From assembly GCA_910585215.1 (NCBI GenBank), contig CAJUDQ010000041.1, forward strand, positions 1 to 29,731: a stretch of 29,731 nt of DNA, read 5' to 3'. The first letter of the stretch is position 1; every line of letters begins with the position of its first letter. Origin of the DNA: an uncultured Lachnospiraceae bacterium. Its GTDB lineage: Bacteria; Bacillota; Clostridia; Lachnospirales; Lachnospiraceae. The translations under genes were made by a program, and so were the position numbers. Of the stretch, positions 8,070 to 15,712 are shown in pieces. Under the pieces are notes generated by a model. The model was not told where the DNA came from. It ran no database searches and worked only from the letters and a program-made list of their open reading frames with translations.

Positions 8070-9566
8070 ATGAGAAAAAGAAGGTTATTAATTAATACTG
8101 GCGCTTCCGTTATTCATCAGATTATTTCAATCGTTTGTGGATTTATTTTGCCCAGATTAATATTATCTCATTATGGTTCTTCTGTAAATGGGCTGGTTTC
8201 TTCCATTACACAATTTTTAGGATTTGTAACATTGATGGATATGGGAGTCGGGGCAGTAGTTCAATCTAGTTTGTATAAACCTCTGGCAGAAAAAGATACT
8301 TATAAAATCAGTCAGATTATGGCTGCATCAAATCAGTTTTTCAGTCGAATCGCAATTGTATTGTGTATTTACTCTGCAATTTTAATGGCAGTATATCCAT
8401 TTTTTATTGATGATTCTATAGGAGTTGTCGGAACATCTGTTTTGGTATTCTCAATTTCACTGAGTATGATTGCACAATATTTTTTTGGAATAACCAATCA
8501 ATTGCTTTTGAATGCGGATCAAAAATCATATATACAGTTGTTAACAACAACAGGTACTACCATTTTAAATACACTTATGGGCTGCCTGTGTATTTATATG
8601 AATACAAGTATTCAGACAGTAAAGCTTATTTCCTCATTTGTCCTATTTTTAAGGCCATTGATTTATAGCATATATGTAAAAAGAAACTATTCCATTGATA
8701 GACGAGTATCTTTTTCAAAAGATGTATTAACACAGAAATGGGATGCTCTTTGTCAGCATATTGCAACATTTGTGGTAGATAAGACAGATGTTGTGGTATT
8801 GACTTTTTTATCAACTTTAAAAAATGTTTCTGTATATACAGTATATCAGTTGGTAGTTGCCTGTTTATATCATTGTTGCCAAACGCTTGTGACTGGTATT
8901 CAATCTCTGTTCGGGGATATGATTGCAAAAGGAGAAAAACAAAAGCTTCTGGTCACCTTTTCTCAGTTTGAATGGATATTTCATTTTTTTGTATCTTTGA
9001 TATATGGATGTTCAGGAGTTTTATTGGTATCATTTGTGGGAATATATACTTCGGGTATTAATGATGCAAACTATATAAATCCTGTTTTTTCGTGGATTAT
9101 GACAATTTCATATTTTTTTTGCAGTCTTCGTTGTTTTTACAATATAGTTATAAAAGCAGCAGGACATTATAGGCAGACACAAAAAGGAGCAATTATAGAA
9201 GCTGTTTTAAATATTTTTATTTCTATTATTGCTGTATGGAAATTTGGTTTAGTTGGAGTGGCTGTTGGTACAATGATATCAATGGCATATCGTGTATGTT
9301 ATTTTAATATTTATATGAGAAATCATATTCTTAATCGCGATATCATGAATTTTATAAAAAACCTTATGATTGATGTACTGGTTTTTGTATGTATTTTTTT
9401 TACCACTTGCCATTTTTCATTAAATGCAACTACTTATTTCAGTTGGATGCTTCTTTCTTTAAAAGTATTTATTTTTTCTTTTGTAGAAGCGTTTATTATT
9501 AACTTTATATTTTATAACAAAGTAATTTTAAGTATTCTGGCTTTATTAAAAGGCAAGAAAACATAA
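8070..9566 (+). CDS. wzx: Wzx-like lipid-linked oligosaccharide flippase
   Basis: This 498-residue integral membrane protein belongs to the MATE-like polysaccharide transporter superfamily. It begins with RRLLINTGASVIHQIISIVCGFILPRL, which I read as the usual first helix ahead of a YGSSVNGLVSSI segment, and has about 12-14 hydrophobic spans along its length. Wzx proteins move undecaprenyl-linked repeat units from the inner to the outer membrane leaflet for polymerisation. Its presence together with the polymerase-like gene at 4442-5689 defines a Wzx/Wzy-type pathway. GGGAG about 15 nt upstream is a usable but spaced ribosome site. It is followed after 27 nt by the phosphocholine module, suggesting both are made together. 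Confidence 0.86.
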   Translation: MRKRRLLINTGASVIHQIISIVCGFILPRLILSHYGSSVNGLVSSITQFLGFVTLMDMGVGAVVQSSLYKPLAEKDTYKISQIMAASNQFFSRIAIVLCIYSAILMAVYPFFIDDSIGVVGTSVLVFSISLSMIAQYFFGITNQLLLNADQKSYIQLLTTTGTTILNTLMGCLCIYMNTSIQTVKLISSFVLFLRPLIYSIYVKRNYSIDRRVSFSKDVLTQKWDALCQHIATFVVDKTDVVVLTFLSTLKNVSVYTVYQLVVACLYHCCQTLVTGIQSLFGDMIAKGEKQKLLVTFSQFEWIFHFFVSLIYGCSGVLLVSFVGIYTSGINDANYINPVFSWIMTISYFFCSLRCFYNIVIKAAGHYRQTQKGAIIEAVLNIFISIIAVWKFGLVGVAVGTMISMAYRVCYFNIYMRNHILNRDIMNFIKNLMIDVLVFVCIFFTTCHFSLNATTYFSWMLLSLKVFIFSFVEAFIINFIFYNKVILSILALLKGKKT

Positions 9567-9593
9567 AAATAATATAAAGAGGTAAATTTAATT

Positions 9594-11378
9594 ATGTTAG
9601 ACAAGAAAGAATTTGAAGTACTAAGATATATTTGTGAAAGTTGTGAAAATACTTCTCCAAACTTAATCGCTGAACATACAGGATATTCGTTGAATATAAT
9701 AAAGACAGTATTAGAAAAATTATTACAATCAGGTTTTATTGATAAGTTATACTATATTACCAATGCTGGAATAAAAGAATTGGAACCTTTTCGGGTAAAA
9801 AATGCGATTATTCTTGCAGCAGGTATGAGTACTCGATTTGAACCAGTCTCGTATGAACTGCCAAAAGGGTTAATCGCTGTGAAAGGTGAAGTAATGACAG
9901 AACGTCTGATTAGGCAGTTACAAGAAGCCGGAGTAAGAGAAATTGTACTTGTAATAGGATATATGATGGAAAAATTTTTTTATCTGCGGGATAAATATAA
10001 TATAAAATTAGTAGTTAATAATGAGTATGCAGTCAAAAATACTCATTCCAGTATTTATGCAGCGAGAGACTATTTGAGCAGTACTTATATTTGCTGTGCA
10101 GATAATTATTATCCTTCTAATATGTTTCACCAGTATGAATATAGAGCATTTTACTGTTCTATTTATCTGGATGGAACAAGTTATGTGGAACGGGGATTTG
10201 TTTTTGATGATTATGACTTGATTATTGATACAAATAAGCCTTCTTGCAATCAGTGGATTATGTATGGCCATGCATATTATGACCAGATATTTACAGACAA
10301 GTTTAAACCTATTTTGGAAAGTTATTATGGAAAAAATGGGGTAGAACAAATGTATTGGGAAACTATTTATGCAGAAAATGTAATGCAGTTACCAATGTAT
10401 ATTAAGAAATGCACATCTGAAGATATTTATGAATTTGATAATATGGATGAACTGAAAGCATTTGATAAGGATTATATCTCCAATAACAAAGTAAAAGTGT
10501 TTGAAAATATCTGTCGAATTCTTTGCTGTGATTTTGCAGATATAAAAGATATTGTTCCTGTGAAAAAGGGATTAAATAATCGTTCTTTTAAGTTTTTATG
10601 CAATGGTAAATACTATATATATCGACATCCGGGAGGAAATGCTTCAAATATAATTGACCGAACTAAGGAGGCGATTTCTCTTCGGGCTGCAAAAAGATTG
10701 AAAATTGATGATACATTAATTTATATTGATGAAAAGGAAGGATGGAAAATTTCAAAATATATTGATACCTGTGAAGAATTTGATTTTTCCAATGTAAAAC
10801 ATATTCAATTGCTGGCAGATAATCTTAAACGATTACATAAGTCAAATGTTCAAATTGGATTTCATTTTGATTATTATAAAGAAGCAAATCGGTTAATTGA
10901 AATTGTCAGACATATTGATGGCATATCATACAGGGAATTGATAGCGGCCCAAACAAAAATAAAGCCTGTCTTTGATTTTCTGAAATATGACCCATGGAAT
11001 ATTTCTTTCTGTCATAATGATTTATATGCGCCAAATCTTTTAATAGAAGAAAACAAATTACATATTATTGACTGGGAGTTTGCAGGGGACTCTGATATTG
11101 GATTTGATATTTGTAAATTATTTGCAGTTTATAATCCTGAATATGAAAAAATTGATGATTATCTTATCTATTATTATGGAAGACCGACAACGGACTCAGA
11201 AAAAAGACATTTATTTGCATGCGCTGCAATCATTTATTATTATTGGTTTATATGGGGAGTATATGCCAGTAAAACAGATGGAAATGTCACAGAGTATGTG
11301 ATGATTTGGCATGATAAAATGAATCAATATTGTGATGAAGTATTAAAGTATATTAAGGAGAATTCGTTATGGAAGTAA
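9594..11378 (+). CDS. Winged-helix/CTP:phosphocholine cytidylyltransferase/choline kinase fusion (LicC-LicA)
   Basis: The 594-residue protein joins three parts. Residues 1-65 look like a MarR-type winged helix (AEHTGYSLNIIKTVLEKL then a GFIDK wing). Residues about 70-300 are a LicC-type nucleotidyltransferase with LAAGMSTRFEP and LPKGL. Residues about 305-590 are a LicA-type choline kinase of the aminoglycoside phosphotransferase fold, with HNDLYAPNLL (catalytic H-x-D-x4-N) and IIDWEFAG (metal-binding Asp). Together they should turn choline into phosphocholine and then CDP-choline for a LicD transferase, which is encoded three genes downstream. AGAGG 10 nt upstream is the ribosome site. Its end overlaps the small membrane protein gene by 10 nt. 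The choline specificity is inferred from the LicA/LicC/LicD combination; ethanolamine or another alcohol is possible. Confidence 0.87.
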   Translation: MLDKKEFEVLRYICESCENTSPNLIAEHTGYSLNIIKTVLEKLLQSGFIDKLYYITNAGIKELEPFRVKNAIILAAGMSTRFEPVSYELPKGLIAVKGEVMTERLIRQLQEAGVREIVLVIGYMMEKFFYLRDKYNIKLVVNNEYAVKNTHSSIYAARDYLSSTYICCADNYYPSNMFHQYEYRAFYCSIYLDGTSYVERGFVFDDYDLIIDTNKPSCNQWIMYGHAYYDQIFTDKFKPILESYYGKNGVEQMYWETIYAENVMQLPMYIKKCTSEDIYEFDNMDELKAFDKDYISNNKVKVFENICRILCCDFADIKDIVPVKKGLNNRSFKFLCNGKYYIYRHPGGNASNIIDRTKEAISLRAAKRLKIDDTLIYIDEKEGWKISKYIDTCEEFDFSNVKHIQLLADNLKRLHKSNVQIGFHFDYYKEANRLIEIVRHIDGISYRELIAAQTKIKPVFDFLKYDPWNISFCHNDLYAPNLLIEENKLHIIDWEFAGDSDIGFDICKLFAVYNPEYEKIDDYLIYYYGRPTTDSEKRHLFACAAIIYYYWFIWGVYASKTDGNVTEYVMIWHDKMNQYCDEVLKYIKENSLWK

Positions 11379-11473
11379 TCATTGCTATAGGTCTGGGAGT
11401 ATGGTTCGCCATTGTGGGAGCTGTGTCTGCCATTGCAGTATTTAAAAGTTTTGATAATAAGGAGGCGAATTAA
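11369..11473 (+). CDS. 34-residue single-pass membrane protein, probable symporter accessory subunit
   Basis: An ATG at 11369 opens a 34-codon frame ending in TAA at 11471-11473. AAGGAG at 11355-11360 sits 8 nt before it, a strong ribosome site. The product has one hydrophobic span (about residues 3-24, with VIIAIGLGVWFAIVG) and a short polar tail FKSFDNKEAN. It overlaps the LicC-LicA stop by 10 nt and touches the GTG of the symporter gene, whose AAGGAGG lies inside this frame. Tiny single-span proteins encoded directly upstream of sodium-solute symporters are known as symporter small accessory proteins, and this fits well. The translation signals and tight packing make it convincing as a gene; its function is inferred from position. 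Confidence 0.78.
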   Translation: MEVIIAIGLGVWFAIVGAVSAIAVFKSFDNKEAN

Positions 11474-13072
11474 GTGAATATATATTTAGCAGGCATGTTG
11501 GTTACAATGGCTGCCTATATTGTCATTGGTGCATTTATCAGTAGAAAAGTAAAAACAGCGAATGATTTCTATGTCGCCGGAAGAAATACGCCTGCGTATT
11601 TGATTACTGGTTCTCTTGTTGCTTCATTTATTGGAGTTGGATTATTTATGGGAGATGTGGGAGAAGCTTACAGTGGATTTTTTGCTCCGATTATAGTAGC
11701 GGTTGGAATATTATCGGTGGGTTATATTGCCGGTTCTGTATTTTTTGGAAGATTTTTACGTCGCAGTAATGCAGATACGATTCCTCAGTTTTTTGGAAAA
11801 AGATTTGATTCAAAAGCAGTGCAGAATCTTGCAACGATAACCAGTATTTTTATTATGCTGGTATATAGTCTTTCTTGCATACAGGGTATTGGCACATTGA
11901 TGTCTGTTGTAACAGGATTAAAATATAATATCTGTATCGTTTTAGCAGTGATTGCATTTACATCTATCACTGCTTTTTCAGGCGCAAAAGGAGTTCTGGT
12001 TACTGATACAATTATGTTTGCAGTATTTTCATTTGCAACTGTTGTTGGGGCAGTATTTGTTGCCAGTGAAGCAGGAGGATGGATAACTACAGTAAAGCAG
12101 ATGGCAAATTATTCTGCTATTCCGAATATTTTATCAGGAAGTGGTAATCTGGATTATTTTTATCCTACTGGAACAGAAAATATGATTTGGGCTGTAGGAT
12201 ATGGAATTGCATGGATGGCTGTGCTTATGGTTGCTCCATGGCAGTCCAGCCGATATTTAATGGCGAAAAATGAACATGCAGTAATTCGTTCAAGCATAGT
12301 AGCCTCTGGATGCGTATTTATTATTGAATTTCTGATGTGTATGGCCGGCGTTTTTGTTAATAAATTAAATCCTGATATGGATAATCCCTCTCATGCTTTA
12401 ATATGGGCTTCCATGAATGTAATGCCTGTAATTTTGGGAGTTATTGTGCTGGCCGGTATTCTTGCCTCCGGTATTTCTTCTGCAACTACATTTCTTTCTC
12501 TGATTGGTTCAAATATTACAAATGATATTTTTAAAATAAAAGAGGAGAGAAAACAATTATTAATTGGACGAATTGTTATTTTAATAACAGGTCTTATTAT
12601 ATGCCTGCTTTGTATTATAAATCCTCCACAGATTTTTTGGATTACATATCTTGGGGCAACTATTGTTGCCTGCTCATGGCTTCCAGTGGCGATTGCAAGT
12701 ATCTGGAGCAGACGTATTACCAAAACAGGTGCATTTTGGGGAATGTTAAACGGTTTTGTTGTCAGCTCTGTTATGAAAATATATACAGCGATGAATAATA
12801 TTTCACTGCCAATTTATTTGGATTCTTTTTTTATAGGAATTATCGTCAGCATTATTTCATTAATAATTGGTTCTGCTCTGACACATGTGACAGAAAAAGA
12901 AAAAAAGGAACGAGACCTTCTTTTTGTAATGCCAGAATCAGAACAAGATTTAAAAGAAATCAAAAAAACAAAAATTATGATTATTTTATCTGTGCCTATG
13001 GGAATTTGTATCACATTGATATTACTTATATTTTGGGTGATACCATATTTAACCGGATTGGAGATAAATTAA
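11474..13072 (+). CDS. Sodium:solute symporter family protein (SSS/PutP-like), probable choline importer
   Basis: This 532-residue protein has about 13 hydrophobic spans and SSS-family features: the ISRKVKTANDFYVAGR segment after helix 1, SLVASFIGVGLFMGDVGEAY in helix 2, WMAVLMVAPWQSSRYLMAK in mid-protein and GILASGISSATTFLSLIGS, the helix that holds sodium-site Ser/Thr residues in PutP-type transporters. GTG 11474 is the start, chosen because AAGGAGG at 11459-11465 lies 8 nt upstream and the frame abuts the small membrane protein gene. Classical lic loci use the unrelated permease LicB for choline. The position of this symporter between LicC-LicA and LicD suggests it replaces LicB and feeds choline (or a related compound) to the kinase. 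The transporter family is clear; the substrate is inferred. Confidence 0.88.
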   Translation: MNIYLAGMLVTMAAYIVIGAFISRKVKTANDFYVAGRNTPAYLITGSLVASFIGVGLFMGDVGEAYSGFFAPIIVAVGILSVGYIAGSVFFGRFLRRSNADTIPQFFGKRFDSKAVQNLATITSIFIMLVYSLSCIQGIGTLMSVVTGLKYNICIVLAVIAFTSITAFSGAKGVLVTDTIMFAVFSFATVVGAVFVASEAGGWITTVKQMANYSAIPNILSGSGNLDYFYPTGTENMIWAVGYGIAWMAVLMVAPWQSSRYLMAKNEHAVIRSSIVASGCVFIIEFLMCMAGVFVNKLNPDMDNPSHALIWASMNVMPVILGVIVLAGILASGISSATTFLSLIGSNITNDIFKIKEERKQLLIGRIVILITGLIICLLCIINPPQIFWITYLGATIVACSWLPVAIASIWSRRITKTGAFWGMLNGFVVSSVMKIYTAMNNISLPIYLDSFFIGIIVSIISLIIGSALTHVTEKEKKERDLLFVMPESEQDLKEIKKTKIMIILSVPMGICITLILLIFWVIPYLTGLEIN

Positions 13073-13133
13073 TCTGAAAAAGTAAATTCAAATATTATAA
13101 TTTGAATGTTATTTTAAGAAAGGATAATTTGAA

Positions 13134-13958
13134 ATGCAGATAAATAATTTAAATTCAGATACCAATAAAAACGCAAAGCTTCATTCTTTGATTTTAATAA
13201 TAGCAAAAGAAGTAAAACGAATATGCGAGGAAAATAATATTCCTTATTTTATATTTGGCGGAACTTTATTAGGTTCCGTCAGGCATCAGGGGTTTATTCC
13301 TTGGGATGATGATTTTGATTTTCTTATGCGAAGAAGCGATTATGAACGATTTATAGAGATTTGCAAATATGAACTTGATTTGGAAAAATTTTTTCTTCAG
13401 ACAGAAACTTCGGAATTAAACTATGCTTTTTCATTTGCCAAAATTCAATTGTTAGATACTGAAATTATTGAAGACTTTTCAAAAAATGTACCTATTCATC
13501 ATGGTATTTTTGTAGATATATTTCCTTTTGATAACATTCCCGATAACCAAAAGCAGCGAAAAAAATTGCTGTATAAAAATCATTTACTGAAAAACATGTT
13601 ATGGGTAAAATGTGGGTATGGAACTGACAAACATAAGAAGAAACTTAGTTATTGGATATTTAAATTTTTATCATATCCTTTTTCCATAGAATGGTTAAAA
13701 CAAAAAAGATACCATTTAATTACAAAATATAATAATGTTGTTTCAAAAGAAAATTTTATAAGTGACTATCCAGATGTTTTGAGATTAAATAGCTGGTTTA
13801 ATAATATCAAAAAATATAAATTTGAGGATACTGAATTTGATAGTATCGTGGAAGCAGATGTCTATCTGACAAAAGGTTATGGTGACTATATGCAATTGCC
13901 ACCGGTAGAAGAGAGGATAAGTCATAGTTATCATGAAATAAATTATGGTCCTTATTAA
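13134..13958 (+). CDS. licD: LicD family phosphotransferase (phosphocholine transferase)
   Basis: The 274-residue protein carries the LicD signature in its first 60 residues: PYFIFGGTLLGSVRHQGF followed by PWDDDFDFLM, with the acidic cluster expected to bind metal and the nucleotide donor, and HHGIFVDIFPFDNIPD further on. LicD enzymes move phosphocholine from CDP-choline to a sugar in teichoic acid, capsule or lipopolysaccharide. The upstream LicC-LicA fusion would supply CDP-choline, so this is probably the last step of glycan decoration. AGAAAGGA about 11 nt upstream is the ribosome site. The gene is the last of the + strand glycan block and is followed at once by a terminator hairpin. Confidence 0.9.
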   Translation: MQINNLNSDTNKNAKLHSLILIIAKEVKRICEENNIPYFIFGGTLLGSVRHQGFIPWDDDFDFLMRRSDYERFIEICKYELDLEKFFLQTETSELNYAFSFAKIQLLDTEIIEDFSKNVPIHHGIFVDIFPFDNIPDNQKQRKKLLYKNHLLKNMLWVKCGYGTDKHKKKLSYWIFKFLSYPFSIEWLKQKRYHLITKYNNVVSKENFISDYPDVLRLNSWFNNIKKYKFEDTEFDSIVEADVYLTKGYGDYMQLPPVEERISHSYHEINYGPY

Positions 13959-13981
13959 AAACAAACAAAATTTAAACAGGA

Positions 13982-14025
13982 ACCTCCGATTATTATTTTT
14001 TTGATTTTCGGAGGTCATTTTTGTT
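13982..14025 (+). terminator. Intrinsic terminator after licD
   Basis: ACCTCCGA (13982-13989) pairs perfectly with TCGGAGGT (14008-14015), and the stem is followed by CATTTTTGTT. This 8-bp GC-rich stem with a U-rich tail closes the polysaccharide/phosphocholine operon. Confidence 0.75.
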
Positions 14026-14133
14026 ATGATTAGATAATGGATGCCAGATTATTTATATAATTGTATAAAATCTTAAAGTATGATTTTGTAAGATAATAAG
14101 GACTTTTTTGATACATATATTTTAAAGAAGCAA

Positions 14134-14163
14134 TTGACAATAACCAGAGATAAATGTTATAGT
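14134..14163 (+). promoter_or_regulatory. Sigma-A-type promoter upstream of hemW
   Basis: TTGACA at 14134-14139 is followed after 17-18 nt by TTATAG/TATAGT (14157-14163). It is the best -35/-10 pair in the 340-bp gap before hemW. Transcription would begin near 14170 and soon meet the hairpin at 14194-14227. Confidence 0.6.
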
Positions 14164-14193
14164 AATATTCATAAATTTAATATCAAAAATGAT

Positions 14194-14227
14194 AAAAATA
14201 ACTCAATATTTTTGGGTTATTTTTTTC
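14194..14227 (+). terminator. Early terminator or attenuator between promoter and hemW
   Basis: AAAAATAACTC (14194-14204) can pair with GGGTTATTTTT (14214-14224) with one G-U pair, a 9-nt loop and a following T-run ending in TTTTTTCT. This looks like a real intrinsic terminator, yet it lies about 25 nt after a predicted transcription start and about 70 nt before hemW. It may be an attenuator, the end of a very short RNA, or a second stop for upstream read-through. Confidence 0.6.
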
Positions 14228-14298
14228 TGCTGATTTTAAATTTTTTCAGATGATTGTTCAATGTAAGAACAAAAATAAAAACAGGAAGGGATATAAAA

Positions 14299-15495
14299 AT
14301 GCATACAAAAACAAAGCAATCTCTTGGAGTTTATATTCATATTCCATTTTGTATAAAAAAATGCAATTACTGTGATTTTCTGTCTTTTCAGGGGAAACAA
14401 ACAGAACAAGAAAATTATGTGTCTGCGTTAATCAGAGAAATTGTAACATGGGGACAATTTTATGGGAAAAAAGGCAGAGATTATAAAGTCGCTACTATTT
14501 ATTTTGGGGGAGGGACACCATCTGTACTGGAATCAGTATATATACAGAAAATTTTTTCTGCCTTGGAAAATAACTATACCATAAAGCCTGATGCTGAAAT
14601 AACCATAGAATGTAATCCAAAAACAGCCGATTATAATAAATTTTGTTCTTATCTCAAAACAGGAATCAACAGATTGAGCATAGGACTTCAATCGATACAT
14701 AATAATGAGCTAAAACAAATCGGAAGAATCCATACATGGGAAGATTTTCTGAAGACATATCAAGCTGCCAAGAGCGCTGGATTTTCCAATATTAATCTGG
14801 ATATTATGTCGGCGCTGCCAGACCAGACTTATGACAGTTATCATAAAACCTTGGAACAGGTGGTACATCTGAGACCAACGCATATTTCCTCCTACAGTTT
14901 GATTATAGAGGAGGAAACTCCATTTTCTGATATGTATCGTCAGGGACTTCTACATCTTCCGGATGAAGATTTGGAAAGACAGATGTATTATGATACAAAT
15001 AAATTTCTGGAACAAAATGGTTATCATAGGTACGAGATTTCAAATTATGCAAAGACTGGATACGAATCAAAACATAATTCTTCTTATTGGAAAAGAAAGA
15101 ATTATCTTGGCTTTGGACTGGGGGCTTCCTCGCTTGTCGATAATATCCGTTTTCAGAATGTCGATAATTTTGCGCAATATATCGAAAGATATTTTCAAAA
15201 GAATGAGAAGGATAGTAATAATATAGAAGAAATTCTTCCATATTATAAGGAAGTACAGATACTTTCTGGAAAAGAACAGATGGAGGAATTTATGTTTTTG
15301 GGATTGAGAATGACAGAAGGAATTTCCAAGGAAAGATTTGAAAGAATTTTTGAAAGAAATTTTGAAGAGATATATGGGAAGGTCTGCAGCAGACTGGCAA
15401 ATAGGGGCCTTATTTTTTGTGAAGGAGACAAGGTTCGATTGACCAACAGAGGAATTGACGTAAGCAATCAGGTTTTGGCGGAATTTTTACTGTAA
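14299..15495 (+). CDS. hemW: HemW, radical SAM-fold heme chaperone (coproporphyrinogen oxidase-like)
   Basis: From ATG 14299 the protein has 398 residues. GVYIHIPFCIKKCNYC gives the radical-SAM C-x3-C-x2-C cluster at Cys18, Cys22 and Cys25; YFGGGTPS binds SAM; NRLSIGLQS, SSYSLIIEE and HNSSYWKRKNYLGFGLGASS are HemN/HemW family segments. HemW is a cytosolic heme chaperone rather than a true coproporphyrinogen oxidase and is typically found just ahead of hrcA-grpE-dnaK-dnaJ in clostridia, as here. I chose 14299 because GGAAGGG at 14284-14290 lies 8 nt upstream and the SAM motif then starts near the N-terminus; an in-frame ATG at 14254 would add 15 residues without ribosome site support. Confidence 0.92.
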   Translation: MHTKTKQSLGVYIHIPFCIKKCNYCDFLSFQGKQTEQENYVSALIREIVTWGQFYGKKGRDYKVATIYFGGGTPSVLESVYIQKIFSALENNYTIKPDAEITIECNPKTADYNKFCSYLKTGINRLSIGLQSIHNNELKQIGRIHTWEDFLKTYQAAKSAGFSNINLDIMSALPDQTYDSYHKTLEQVVHLRPTHISSYSLIIEEETPFSDMYRQGLLHLPDEDLERQMYYDTNKFLEQNGYHRYEISNYAKTGYESKHNSSYWKRKNYLGFGLGASSLVDNIRFQNVDNFAQYIERYFQKNEKDSNNIEEILPYYKEVQILSGKEQMEEFMFLGLRMTEGISKERFERIFERNFEEIYGKVCSRLANRGLIFCEGDKVRLTNRGIDVSNQVLAEFLL

Positions 15496-15618
15496 AATAA
15501 AATATTTGAAACATTACAAATTTGCTCAGGAGGCTGTATATTTTGAGAGTTTTTATCAAATAGCTGAATTTGTACAAAAGTTATTTGAAAATATTTACAA
15601 AAGAAAATAAAAAAACTC

Positions 15619-15647
15619 TTGACATATTCAAAGTTAAGTGCTATTTT
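15619..15647 (+). promoter_or_regulatory. Sigma-A promoter of the hrcA-grpE-dnaK operon
   Basis: TTGACA at 15619-15624, a 17-nt spacer and TATTTT at 15642-15647. The predicted start, near 15654, lies about 10 nt before CIRCE, the usual arrangement for HrcA control. Confidence 0.8.
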
Positions 15648-15663
15648 ATTGTTAGGCCAAATG

Positions 15664-15690
15664 TTAGCACTCCATTAAATTGAGTGCTAA
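15664..15690 (+). promoter_or_regulatory. CIRCE operator (HrcA binding site)
   Basis: TTAGCACTC at 15664-15672 and GAGTGCTAA at 15682-15690 are separated by exactly 9 nt, a perfect match to the CIRCE consensus. HrcA binds it to repress the heat-shock operon, so hrcA controls itself. The element also sits in the 5' leader of the mRNA. Confidence 0.97.
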
Positions 15691-15712
15691 CAACAGAAAA
15701 GGAAGTGAAGTA

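Noticed and set aside
14189..14233. 14-codon leader peptide frame overlapping the terminator before hemW
   Set aside because: It has no ribosome site, and its codons simply follow from the terminator sequence, so it is probably chance.
15680..15712. Longer hrcA frame starting at TTG 15680
   Set aside because: The start would lie inside the CIRCE operator and lacks a ribosome site; ATG 15713 has AAAGGAAG and matches the family N-terminus.
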